From an uncultured Oscillospiraceae bacterium (GTDB taxonomy: Bacteria > Bacillota > Clostridia > Oscillospirales > Oscillospiraceae): 20,375 nucleotides of DNA. Shown in pieces: positions 6,178 to 14,038 of the stretch; positions within the stretch are counted from its first letter, which is position 1, and each line of letters begins with the position of its first letter. Made by a program: the position numbers and the translations under genes. The notes beneath the pieces were generated by a model, which saw only the letters and a program-made list of their open reading frames with translations, was not told the DNA's origin and made no database searches. The stretch lies in contig CAKUHJ010000022.1 of assembly GCA_934655935.1 (NCBI GenBank), positions 1-20,375 of the forward strand. Reading direction: 5' to 3'.

Positions 6178-6956
6178 GTCTCCGGAACCTGACAAAAACC
6201 TTCAACCCCGGCACGCCGGACGCAAAGCGTGCGCTGGACAACCTCAGCCTCGAGGTTCCGACCGGCGATTTCATCTCCATCATCGGCGCGAACGGCGCGG
6301 GCAAATCCACGCTCTTCGGCGCCATTGCCGGAAGCTTCCTGACCGACAGCGGAGAAATTCTTCTCGACGGCGAGGACATCACCCTCACGCCGGAGCACCG
6401 CCGGGCCAAGCGCATCGGTCGCCTTTTCCAGGACCCCATGCGCGGCTCTGCGCCGGGCATGACCCTGGAGGAAAACCTCGCGCTGGCGGCCGGAACCGGC
6501 GGCTGGCTGAGCACGGTTTCCAAAAAGGAAAAGGCTTTGTTCCGCGAGCGCGTGGCGCTGCTCGGCATGGGCCTTGAGGACCGTATGCAGCAGCCTGTCG
6601 GCCTTCTGTCCGGCGGGCAGCGGCAGGCGCTGACGCTCATGATGGCAACGCTGCAGCCGCCGAAGCTGCTGCTGCTTGACGAGCACACCGCCGCCCTGGA
6701 CCCCGGCACGGCGGAAAAGGTTCTGAGCCTGACAAAGCAGCTTGTAAAGGACAACGGCCTCACCTGCCTCATGATCACGCACAATATGCAATCCGCGCTG
6801 GAGCTCGGCAGCCGGACCATTATGATGGACCGGGGCCGGATTGTACTGGACGTCAGCGGCCCGGAGCGCGAGAAGCTGAGCGTGCCGGACCTTCTGCAGA
6901 AGTTCAGGGAGTCCTCCGGAAAGGCCCTCGACAACGACCGGATGCTTCTGATCTGA
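6171..6956 (+). CDS. trpZ: ABC transporter ATP-binding protein, TrpZ type
   Basis: This 261-residue nucleotide-binding subunit has a complete motif set: Walker A GANGAGKST at 39-47, Q-loop LFQDP, signature LSGGQRQALTL, Walker B LLLLDEHTAALDP and the switch histidine in ITHN. Walker B reads DEH rather than the more common DEP or DEA, which is usual in this subfamily as I recall it. It overlaps the permease gene by ATGCTGA and is followed by a strong terminator, so it is the last gene of the T-box-controlled operon. It should power uptake with the lipoprotein and permease encoded upstream. Confidence 0.9.
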   Translation: MLSLRNLTKTFNPGTPDAKRALDNLSLEVPTGDFISIIGANGAGKSTLFGAIAGSFLTDSGEILLDGEDITLTPEHRRAKRIGRLFQDPMRGSAPGMTLEENLALAAGTGGWLSTVSKKEKALFRERVALLGMGLEDRMQQPVGLLSGGQRQALTLMMATLQPPKLLLLDEHTAALDPGTAEKVLSLTKQLVKDNGLTCLMITHNMQSALELGSRTIMMDRGRIVLDVSGPEREKLSVPDLLQKFRESSGKALDNDRMLLI

Positions 6957-6971
6957 AAAATCGCTATTCTG

Positions 6972-7002
6972 ATGACGCCGCCTGCCGCGGCGTCATTTTT
7001 TT
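6972..7002 (+). terminator. Rho-independent terminator of the TrpXYZ-type operon
   Basis: ATGACGCCGC (6972-6981) pairs with GCGGCGTCAT (6987-6996) around a 5-base loop and runs into seven T residues (6996-7002). It lies 15 bases after the ATPase stop codon. Confidence 0.93.
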
Positions 7003-7005
7003 GGC

Positions 7006-7034
7006 TTGCGAACATTTGTTTTTCATGCTATAAT
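7006..7034 (+). promoter_or_regulatory. Sigma-A promoter of the ABC exporter operon
   Basis: TTGCGA (7006-7011), a 17-base spacer, and a perfect TATAAT (7029-7034) preceded by TGC, an extended -10 element. It begins immediately after the terminator T-tract, so the exporter genes form a separate transcription unit. Confidence 0.8.
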
Positions 7035-7101
7035 GGGCAGACTGCCGTACGGACTGCCTCCCGCGCAGAAAATCTGGCACGGAAAGGAGCTTCCCTCGCA
7101 C

Positions 7102-8826
7102 ATGAAACATATCCTTCCATATCTGAGGCCGTATCGCAGGCAGATTCTGTTTGCGATGCTGCTGGTCGCCGCAGCAACCGTATGCGACCTTCTGCTGCCG
7201 ACCATCATGAACGGCATTCTCAACAACGGCGTCCGCCAGTCAGACTTCGCGTATATCGCGCGCTGCTGCATCCGGATGCTGGCAGTCGCGGCAGTTGGCC
7301 TGGCCGCGCTTCTTTATGGCCGGAAGATCAGCTGCGACGTCGTCGCCGGCTTCAACGCGGATATCCGGACGGACGTGTTCTCGCTGGTCAACAACATGAC
7401 CTTTGAAGAGTTCAATTCCATCGGCGCGGCGGCGCTTCTGTCGCGCTCAACCTATGACATCGGAACCGTCTCCTGGGTCGCGTCCATGATCTCCGGCAGC
7501 CTGATCACCATTCCGGTGCTGTTCTTCGGGGGCGTGATTCTCGCGCTGCGCAAGGACGTCGCCATGAGCCTGATTCTGCTGCTGTTTCTGCCGGCCATGT
7601 TCCTGATCGTGCGCCCGATCAGCCGCCGCATCGGTCCGCTGCACGAAACGTCCGACAAGTATATTGATATCCAGAACGACGTGATGCGCGAGCGCCTGCA
7701 CGGCATCCGGGTCATCCGGGCCTTCAACAAGGAGGCAAGCTTTCAGGAGCGGATTGCCGGGGCCACAAAGGTCATGGCGGAAAATATCATCAACGCCAAT
7801 GTGCAGATGGGCCTTCTGAGCCCGGCTGCGGTGCTGCTTGTGAACCTTGCCGGCCTCGCCGTTGTCTGGCTTGGCGGCTGGCGCATGGAAACCGGCAGCC
7901 ACGCCATCTCCGGCGGCGATATTTTTGCGATCATCCAGTATCTTTCTCTCGTGGCAAACGGCGTGCTGATGGGCGGCTTTGCCGTCGTCATGCTGCCGCA
8001 CGCCAAGGTTGCGGCCGACCGCATCGGCGAGGTTTTCGAGGCCAAGGGCATGCAGGAGAGCGCCAAGGGCGCGGAGCACAGCTTCGGCGGCGAGATTACC
8101 TTTGACCACGTGAGCTTCCGCTACGAGGGCGCCTCTGAGGCCGCCGTCCAGGATATCAGCCTGCATATCCTTCCGGGGCAGAAAATCGCTGTGATCGGCG
8201 GCACCGGAAGCGGAAAGAGCACGCTTGTAAAGCTGCTGCTGTCCTTCCAGCTTCCGACCGAGGGGCAGATTCTTTTTGACGGCGTGCCGGCATCCAAAAT
8301 TGACCGCGGCGTCATCCGGAAAAATATCAGCTGCGTCCTGCAGAAAACCGCCGTCTATTCCGGCTCCATCCGCCACAACATCGAAATGGGCCGTCCCGGC
8401 GCGGAGGAGGCGGAAATTCTGGAGGCTGCCGACATCGCGCAGCTGACGCCGTTCCTGCGCTCGCTCCCGGAGCAGCTGGACTATCCCCTTCAGCAGTCGG
8501 GTCAGAATCTTTCCGGCGGCCAGAAGCAGCGGCTGTGCATCGCGCGCGCCATTTTAAAGAACGCGCCGATCTACGTCTTCGATGACAGCTTCTCCGCCCT
8601 GGACTTTCTGACCGAGGCCAATCTGCGCCGCAGCCTGAATGAAAAAATTCAGGGAAAGACGCAGCTTGTCATCACGCAGCGCATCACCTCCGCCATGAAC
8701 GCAGATCACATCTTCGTCATGGACCGGGGCCGGCTGGTGGACCACGGCGTACATACGGAGCTTCTCGCCCGCTGCGCGATCTACCAGGAAATCTATGCTT
8801 CGCAGACAGGAGGCGACGGAAAGTGA
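7102..8826 (+). CDS. ABC exporter half-transporter with degenerate ATP site (subunit A)
   Basis: The 574-residue protein has an N-terminal six-helix membrane domain (about 1-325) fused to an ATPase domain (about 335-574), the layout of type IV ABC exporters. Walker A GGTGSGKST is at 366-374 and the signature LSGGQ at 470-474. Two key catalytic positions are changed: the Glu after Walker B is Asp (D494-D495), and the switch His is Gln (Q526 in ITQR). The same changes mark the degenerate half of heterodimers such as TM287/TM288. The ATG at 7102 is chosen because AAAGGAG lies upstream and the MKHILPYLRPYRR start is typical; longer starts would run into the promoter. It overlaps the next gene by four bases. 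Export of a drug, lipid or peptide is likely, but the substrate is unknown. Confidence 0.9.
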   Translation: MKHILPYLRPYRRQILFAMLLVAAATVCDLLLPTIMNGILNNGVRQSDFAYIARCCIRMLAVAAVGLAALLYGRKISCDVVAGFNADIRTDVFSLVNNMTFEEFNSIGAAALLSRSTYDIGTVSWVASMISGSLITIPVLFFGGVILALRKDVAMSLILLLFLPAMFLIVRPISRRIGPLHETSDKYIDIQNDVMRERLHGIRVIRAFNKEASFQERIAGATKVMAENIINANVQMGLLSPAAVLLVNLAGLAVVWLGGWRMETGSHAISGGDIFAIIQYLSLVANGVLMGGFAVVMLPHAKVAADRIGEVFEAKGMQESAKGAEHSFGGEITFDHVSFRYEGASEAAVQDISLHILPGQKIAVIGGTGSGKSTLVKLLLSFQLPTEGQILFDGVPASKIDRGVIRKNISCVLQKTAVYSGSIRHNIEMGRPGAEEAEILEAADIAQLTPFLRSLPEQLDYPLQQSGQNLSGGQKQRLCIARAILKNAPIYVFDDSFSALDFLTEANLRRSLNEKIQGKTQLVITQRITSAMNADHIFVMDRGRLVDHGVHTELLARCAIYQEIYASQTGGDGK

Positions 8827-10598
8827 AGCAGGAAAAAACAGCGCACGTCTCTGCAGGAGCCCTCATTCAGCTCCTCCGGGGCGCGAAAAGCATCCGCTGG
8901 CAGCTTCTGCTGGGCGTCGTCATGAGCCTGGTGATGGTGGTATGCGCGCTCGTCATTCCCACGCAGCTGGGCGCGCAGGTGCAGCTGCTGATTGATTATT
9001 TTGACCATCCGGAAAACTCCGCCCCCATTCTTGTGCAGCTTGCGCCCGGACTTCTGGTGCTGCTGGGCGTGTACCTGCTCCGCGCAGGCGTCAGCTACGG
9101 AAAAATGCAGCTTCTTAACCGCGCGGTCAGCCGGTATTTTACCTGCAGCCTGCGGATTCAGATTTCCGATAAAATTCAGCGTCTTCCCGTCAGCTACGTC
9201 GACCATACGCCGGTCGGCGACATTCTCTCCCGCATGACCGAGGACGTTTCCCGCGTCGGCAACTCTCTGCACACAGTGCTGGACACCATCACCGGCGGCT
9301 TTCTGCAGATTCTTGCCATTGCAGTCGTCATGTTCCTGCAGAACTGGCAGCTTTCTCTGGCCGTCATCGCGTTCATGCCGCTTTCGATCTGGCTCTCTGC
9401 AAAAATCGCCAGCCGGTCCGAGGTCTATTTCCACCAGATGTTCAAGCAGTCCGGCGAGCTGTACTCCGTTGTGGAGGAGGCCTACACGAATTACGCAACG
9501 ACAAAGGCCTACAACCTGGAGACACACTGCGCAAAGCGCCACGCGAAGATCAACCGCGAGCGCCGCGCGTCCGAGGCCAGGGCGACCTACCTGTCCGCCA
9601 TCGTACAGCCGGTCATCGCCGCCTCCAATTCCCTCGCCTACATTGCCATAAACCTTCTGGGCGGCTGGCTGATTGTGCAAAGGGGCGTGCCGGTCGGCGT
9701 GATTGTCACGCTGGTGCTTTTTGCCCGGCAGTTTTCAGAGCCGCTGGAGCAGATTTCAAACGGCCTGAGCACGCTCCAGCAGGCAAAGGCCGCCGCGCGG
9801 CGCATTGTGGATCTGCTGAACCTGCCGGAGGAAGCGCCCATTGCGGCGGAGCTTCCGGACTGCGGGGATGGAAGCGTGGAATTCCGCTGCGTGGATTTCT
9901 CCTATCAGCCGCAGACGCCGCTGATTCAGGAGCTGAATCTGCACGTGGAAAAGGGCCAGCACGTCGCGATCGTCGGCCCCACGGGCGCGGGCAAAACCAC
10001 GATTGTCAACCTTCTGATGCGCTTTTACGACGTGGATTCCGGCAGCATCCTGCTGGGCGGGCGCGATATGGCGGATTACTCCAGAGCCTCCACGCGCAGC
10101 TGCTTTGGAATGGTTCTGCAGGACACCTGGCTCTTTGGCGGTACCATTGCAGAAAACGTCGCCTTCGGTAAGCCCGACGCAACGCAAGAGGAAATCATCC
10201 GCGCCTGCGACGAGGCCTACTGCGACCATTTTATCCGCACGCTTCCGAAGGGCTATAATACCGTCGTCGGCAGCGACACGGCCTCCATTTCCTCGGGTCA
10301 GAAGCAGCTGCTTACCATTGCGCGCGCGCTTCTTGCGCAGCGGGAGCTGCTGATTCTCGACGAGGCCACCTCCAACGTGGACACCCGGACGGAGCTTCTG
10401 ATCCAGAAGGCCATGAACCGCCTGATGCGGGGCAGGACCTGCTTTATCATCGCGCACCGGCTGTCCACCATTGTGGACGCCGACCTGATCCTGGTCGTCC
10501 GCGACGGGCATATCGTCGAGCAGGGCAAGCACCGCGAGCTCCTGGCCAGAAAGGGCTTCTACTACGATATCTACAAAAGTCAGTACGACATTGCATAA
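8823..10598 (+). CDS. ABC exporter half-transporter with catalytic ATP site (subunit B)
   Basis: The 591-residue partner has the same membrane-domain plus ATPase layout. Walker A GPTGAGKTT (385-393), Walker B with D513-E514 in LILDEATSNVD, and the switch H545 in IAHRLST are all intact. Its signature is altered to ISSGQ (489-493). In a head-to-tail dimer that signature faces the degenerate Walker motifs of subunit A, while this subunit's good Walker motifs face the intact LSGGQ of A, so one proper catalytic site is predicted. The start is GTG, overlapping the stop of subunit A (GTGA), with GGAGG just upstream. Co-translation and strict pairing of the two subunits are expected. There is no peptidase domain, so a simple bacteriocin processing role is not indicated. 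Confidence 0.9.
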   Translation: MKQEKTAHVSAGALIQLLRGAKSIRWQLLLGVVMSLVMVVCALVIPTQLGAQVQLLIDYFDHPENSAPILVQLAPGLLVLLGVYLLRAGVSYGKMQLLNRAVSRYFTCSLRIQISDKIQRLPVSYVDHTPVGDILSRMTEDVSRVGNSLHTVLDTITGGFLQILAIAVVMFLQNWQLSLAVIAFMPLSIWLSAKIASRSEVYFHQMFKQSGELYSVVEEAYTNYATTKAYNLETHCAKRHAKINRERRASEARATYLSAIVQPVIAASNSLAYIAINLLGGWLIVQRGVPVGVIVTLVLFARQFSEPLEQISNGLSTLQQAKAAARRIVDLLNLPEEAPIAAELPDCGDGSVEFRCVDFSYQPQTPLIQELNLHVEKGQHVAIVGPTGAGKTTIVNLLMRFYDVDSGSILLGGRDMADYSRASTRSCFGMVLQDTWLFGGTIAENVAFGKPDATQEEIIRACDEAYCDHFIRTLPKGYNTVVGSDTASISSGQKQLLTIARALLAQRELLILDEATSNVDTRTELLIQKAMNRLMRGRTCFIIAHRLSTIVDADLILVVRDGHIVEQGKHRELLARKGFYYDIYKSQYDIA

Positions 10599-10605
10599 GA
10601 CTGTC

Positions 10606-10652
10606 AAAAAAATCAGCCCGGCGCAGTTCACAGAACCGCGCCGGGCTGATTT
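10606..10652 (-). terminator. Bidirectional terminator between the exporter genes and rpoD
   Basis: AAATCAGCCCGGCGC (10610-10624) pairs perfectly with GCGCCGGGCTGATTT (10638-10652). On the minus strand it is followed by seven T residues (complement of 10606-10612), ideal for rpoD. On the plus strand only TTT at the stem end is available, but it likely also stops the converging exporter transcript. Confidence 0.9.
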
Positions 10653-10656
10653 ACGC

Positions 10657-11799
10657 TTAACAATAAAAATCCTTGATTTTCTTTGCTCTGGAGGGGTGGC
10701 GAAGCTTACGGATGGCCTTGTTTTCAATCTGGCGGATACGCTCGCGCGTCACGCCGAAAATCTGCCCGACCTCCTCAAGCGTATGCGTCCGCCCGTCGTA
10801 CATTCCGAAGCGCATGCGGAGCACATCCGCCTCACGCTCCGTCAGCGTTCCGAGGATTTCCGCCAGCGCCTCGGCCAGCAGCGCGTTGCTCGTCGCGTCC
10901 GCGGGCCCCGGCGTATTGTCGTCCTCGACGAACGAGCCGATGGTCGTATCCTCCTCGTCGCCGACCGGCATATCCAGCGACAGCGTATCCGCCGCCGTAC
11001 GGTTGGCCTCAATGATCTTTTCAATCGGAAGATTCAGCTCCTCCGCAATCTCCTCCAGCGTCGGCTCGCGGCCAAGCTCCTGCACAAGCTTGCGGTTGCA
11101 GCGGGTGGCCTTGTTGATGACCTCAACCATATGCACCGGCACGCGGATGGTGCGGGCCTGATCCGCGATGGCGCGGGTGATGGCCTGCCGGATCCACCAG
11201 GTCGCATATGTAGAAAATTTGTTGCCCTTTGTATAGTCGAACTTGTCAACCGCACGGATCAGGCCTGTATTTCCCTCCTGGATCAGATCCAGAATGTGAA
11301 GCCCGCGGCCGGAATACTTCTTCGCAATGGACACGACCAGGCGCAGGTTTGCCTCCGTCAGCTTATCCTTGGCCGCCTTGTCGCCCTCGCTGACCTTCTT
11401 GGCCAGCTCGATTTCCTCATCCGCCGTCAGAAGATGGACCTGACCGATCTCCTTGAGGTACATCCGGACCGGATCATCCAGATTGTACTCCGCCGCAAGC
11501 TCAACCGGGTCGATCAGCTCTTCCTCCTCATCCATGTGCGGTTCTTCCAGACCAAGGTCCATCCCGTCGTCAAGATCGACGTCCAGCTCCAGCTCCGGGC
11601 TGACCACCTGAATGCCCAGCGCGTCGAACGTGTCGTAAATATGCTCAATCTGGTCAACCGGAATATCCAGCTTTTCCAGCTGCTCGTTCAGCTCCGAGGC
11701 CTGGATGCTGCCTTCCCGCTTTGCCCTCTGTATCAGGGCCGAGACCGCAGCCATTGCGTCCTCGGTGGGAACCCTCGGTGCATTTTTTGCATTTGCCAT
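10657..11799 (-). CDS. rpoD: Primary RNA polymerase sigma factor RpoD/SigA
   Basis: The 380-residue protein carries the full housekeeping sigma-70 set. Region 1.1 is at the N terminus (about 10-65), an acidic linker follows (70-97), and region 1.2 begins at [11 protein letters not shown] (109-119). Region 2 holds [30 protein letters not shown] and [13 protein letters not shown] (150-208). Region 3 spans about 210-295, and region 4.2 contains the helix-turn-helix [18 protein letters not shown] (342-359). The length fits a Gram-positive SigA without the long insert of proteobacteria. It ends in DFYC, a terminal Cys that differs from the usual DFL-type ending. AAGGA precedes the start. The common dnaG neighbour is absent; rnj lies upstream on the same strand. 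Confidence 0.97.
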   Translation of the reverse strand: MANAKNAPRVPTEDAMAAVSALIQRAKREGSIQASELNEQLEKLDIPVDQIEHIYDTFDALGIQVVSPELELDVDLDDGMDLGLEEPHMDEEEELIDPVELAAEYNLDDPVRMYLKEIGQVHLLTADEEIELAKKVSEGDKAAKDKLTEANLRLVVSIAKKYSGRGLHILDLIQEGNTGLIRAVDKFDYTKGNKFSTYATWWIRQAITRAIADQARTIRVPVHMVEVINKATRCNRKLVQELGREPTLEEIAEELNLPIEKIIEANRTAADTLSLDMPVGDEEDTTIGSFVEDDNTPGPADATSNALLAEALAEILGTLTEREADVLRMRFGMYDGRTHTLEEVGQIFGVTRERIRQIENKAIRKLRHPSRAKKIKDFYC

Positions 11800-11865
11800 G
11801 TAAGCTCATCCTTCACACTTGCTTTTGTGCTGTGGTATCGCTGCGCCGATTCGCGCAACTGTTTT

Positions 11866-11895
11866 ATTATATACCCTGAATTCAGCTCTTTGCAA
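11866..11895 (-). promoter_or_regulatory. Sigma-A promoter of rpoD
   Basis: On the minus strand, TTGCAA (11890-11895) lies 18 bases from a perfect TATAAT (complement of 11866-11871). The leader to the rpoD start is about 60 bases. No terminator with a U-tract is seen between rnj and this promoter, so rpoD could also receive read-through from rnj. Confidence 0.7.
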
Positions 11896-11956
11896 GCTCT
11901 TTTTCCTGTTTTTTTGTTTTTTCGTCTTTTTTTCGCGAGGCCGGACGCCTGAAAAC

Positions 11957-13612
11957 TCAGATTTCCATAATAATCGGCAGAATCATCGGGTTGCGCTTCG
12001 TGGTTTTGAACAGGTAGCTGGAAAGGTCGTTCTTGATATTCGCCTTCAGCACGCTCCAGTCGCTCCGGCCGCCCTGGGCGCAGCGGTCAATGGCATGCGC
12101 GGCGATGACGCGGAGCTCCTCCATCAGATTTTCAGATTCCTTTACATACACAAAGCCGCGGGAGATGATATCCGGGCCGGTGATCACTGAGCCGTCCTCG
12201 CTTGAAATGTTGACCACAACCACCAGCATGCCGTCGCTTGCAAGGTGCTTGCGGTCGCGCAGGACCACGCTTCCCACGTCGCCGACGCCGGTTCCGTCCA
12301 CAAGAATCCGCCCCGCCGGCACGCTGCCCGCCGGCTTGCAGCTGCCCTTGCTCAGCTCAAGCACCTGGCCGATGTCGCTGATGAAAATATTCCGCGGGCT
12401 CATGCCCATGGACTGCGCCAGCCGCGCATGCGTCTGAAGATGGCGCTGCTCGCCGTGTACGGGGATGAAGAAGCGCGGCCGGACCAGGCTGTGGATCAGC
12501 TTCAGCTCCTCCTGGCAGGCGTGGCCCGATACATGCAGGCCCTCAAGCTTGTCATAAACCACGTCCGCGCCCTTGCGGTAGAGCTCGTTGATGATCTTGC
12601 TGACGGATTTTTCGTTTCCGGGGATGGCGGAGGCAGAGATGATCACGCGGTCCGAGGCCGTGATTTCAACCTGCCGGTGGCCGGAAAAGGCCATGCGGTA
12701 GAGCGCCGACATATTTTCGCCCTGCGAGCCGGTGGAAACAATCACAAGCTTGTTGTTGGGGATGTTCTTGATCTGGCTGATATCCACCAGCGTCCCGTTC
12801 GGAATCTTCAGGTAGCCGAGCTCCGTGGAGACCTTCAGGATATTTTCCATGCTGCGGCCGGTCACCGCCACCTTCCGCCCGAACTTGTGCGCGACGGTAA
12901 TCAGACTCTGCAGCCGGAAAGCGTTTGAGGCGAAGGTCGTGACGATAATCCGCTTGTCACAGCCGGAAAACTGCCGTTCAAAGCTTGCCGCCACGCAGCG
13001 CTCCGACGGCGTGTAGCCCGGACGCTCCACGTTGGTCGAATCGCACAGAAGCGCCAGCACGCCCTCGCGGCCAAGCTCTCCGAAGCGGGTCAGGTCGATC
13101 ATGCCGTCCTCGGCCATGGAGTCGATTTTGAAGTCACCGGTAAAGATCACCGTGCCGACCGGCGTCTTGATCGCGAAGGCCACCGCGTCCGCAATGGAAT
13201 GGTTCACATGAATGAACTCCACAGAGAAGCAGCCGGCCTTGACCGTCTCCCCTGCCTCGTGCGTAAAAAGGCGCACCTTCTTTTCCAGGTGGTGCTCCTC
13301 CAACTTGAGCTGGACGATGCCCGCGGTCAGCCGCGTGGCATGAATGGGGCAGTTGAACTGCTGCATGGCATAGGGAATGCCGCCGATGTGGTCCTCATGT
13401 CCGTGGGTCAGGAAGATTCCGCGGATGCGGTCCTGGTTCTTGACCAGGTAGGTCATATCCGCAATCACCAGGTCCACGCCGTACATATCGTCGTCCGGGA
13501 AGCCGAGACCGCAGTCAATGACAATGATGTCCTTTCCGTATTCCAGAACCGTACAGTTCTTGCCGATTTCGTTCAGACCGCCGAGGGGAATAATCTTTAA
13601 TTTTTCTGCCAA
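11957..13612 (-). CDS. rnj: Ribonuclease J
   Basis: The 551-residue protein is a metallo-beta-lactamase/beta-CASP ribonuclease that degrades and matures RNA by 5'-3' exonuclease and endonuclease action. The zinc-binding HxHxDH motif is H70, H72, D74, H75 in THGHEDH. Further metal ligands appear in HVNHSIADA and FTGDFKID, and the beta-CASP part carries TTFASNAFR, STGSQGE and HVSGHACQEE, followed by FIPVHGEQRH and the C-terminal domain. Length and motifs fit RNase J1/J2. The start is a TTG at 13612: an in-frame TGA lies three codons upstream and no earlier start exists. AGGAAAGAG upstream gives only a modest ribosome binding site. No partner J paralogue is in the window. Confidence 0.96.
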   Translation of the reverse strand: MAEKLKIIPLGGLNEIGKNCTVLEYGKDIIVIDCGLGFPDDDMYGVDLVIADMTYLVKNQDRIRGIFLTHGHEDHIGGIPYAMQQFNCPIHATRLTAGIVQLKLEEHHLEKKVRLFTHEAGETVKAGCFSVEFIHVNHSIADAVAFAIKTPVGTVIFTGDFKIDSMAEDGMIDLTRFGELGREGVLALLCDSTNVERPGYTPSERCVAASFERQFSGCDKRIIVTTFASNAFRLQSLITVAHKFGRKVAVTGRSMENILKVSTELGYLKIPNGTLVDISQIKNIPNNKLVIVSTGSQGENMSALYRMAFSGHRQVEITASDRVIISASAIPGNEKSVSKIINELYRKGADVVYDKLEGLHVSGHACQEELKLIHSLVRPRFFIPVHGEQRHLQTHARLAQSMGMSPRNIFISDIGQVLELSKGSCKPAGSVPAGRILVDGTGVGDVGSVVLRDRKHLASDGMLVVVVNISSEDGSVITGPDIISRGFVYVKESENLMEELRVIAAHAIDRCAQGGRSDWSVLKANIKNDLSSYLFKTTKRNPMILPIIMEI

Positions 13613-13632
13613 ACAGAATCACTCTTTCCTAT

Positions 13633-13638
13633 ATTATA
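13633..13638 (-). promoter_or_regulatory. Possible proximal -10 box for rnj
   Basis: A perfect TATAAT reads on the minus strand about 20 bases before the rnj start. No acceptable -35 box is seen, and initiation here would leave almost no room for a ribosome binding site, so it may be chance in an AT-rich patch. Confidence 0.25.
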
Positions 13639-13898
13639 TTTCATATTGTCTGCACGCCGCCCACGAGCGGGGCCAGGCGCAAAATAGCGGCAAAAAGCCC
13701 GCGCACGCCAAAAGACACGACCGAAGCCCCGTCTCGCCCGGTCTGCGCCTGTTCGGCTGCGCTGAATCTGTATTTCTGCAGGTGTGAGAAGATGAGCCGC
13801 ACTGTGTTGCGGCGCAGCACCCGCAAATTCCCGGCCTGCTGCCGCAGGCTGCCGGAAGTTCCCGGAGAATCCGCCCCTCCCCGGGCAATACTGCAGGT

Positions 13899-13927
13899 AG
13901 TATACCACACTTCCGCCGTTCTGTATA
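13899..13927 (-). promoter_or_regulatory. Candidate promoter for a long rnj leader or small RNA
   Basis: On the minus strand, TATACA (complement of 13922-13927) is 17 bases from TATACT (complement of 13899-13904), and TGG before the -10 box makes it an extended -10. Transcription would start near 13892, about 280 bases before the rnj start codon. Confidence 0.5.
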
Positions 13928-13968
13928 CCCCCCAATTTTAATCCGCTCCGCAGCTGCGGAAGAAGGGG

Positions 13969-13997
13969 TTGCATGCGGCCTTATTTTTTGGTATAAT
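13969..13997 (+). promoter_or_regulatory. Sigma-A promoter of the gdpP-rplI-dnaB operon
   Basis: TTGCAT (13969-13974), 17 bases, then TATAAT (13992-13997) preceded by TGG (extended -10). A dyad ACAGTA/TACTGT (13998-14003, 14011-14016) lies over the expected start site and is followed by six T residues. Confidence 0.7.
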
Positions 13998-14038
13998 ACA
14001 GTAGATTATATACTGTTTTTTGAAAGGGCGACGGCCGC

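Larger units (their letters stand above)
13613..14038. other. 426-base intergenic region between rnj and gdpP, with structured leader candidate
   Basis: No convincing gene lies here; the open frames of 84-125 codons lack ribosome binding sites and recognisable protein features. The minus strand holds several GC-rich hairpins: CCTGC/GCAGG inside CCGG/CCGG at about 13835-13860, GCCGCA/TGCGGC at about 13797-13818, and GACCG/CGGTC near 13720-13745. These would form part of a leader of about 280 bases for rnj if transcription starts at the minus-strand promoter near 13899. An independent small RNA is an alternative. I do not recognise RNase P, tmRNA, SRP or 6S RNA signatures in it. Confidence 0.5.

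Noticed and set aside
10591..11952. 453-codon plus-strand open frame
   Set aside because: It is antisense to rpoD and crosses its terminator and promoter, so it is not a credible gene.
13613..13930. 6S, SRP, RNase P or tmRNA gene
   Set aside because: I looked for the conserved cores of these RNAs (such as GAGGAAAGTCC for RNase P) and found none; only generic hairpins are present.
13597..13974. 125-codon minus-strand frame and overlapping 84- and 89-codon frames upstream of rnj
   Set aside because: They lack a ribosome binding site, overlap each other in several frames, contain Pro/Arg/Ala-rich filler, and one crosses the start of rnj. The region is better explained as leader or non-coding RNA.
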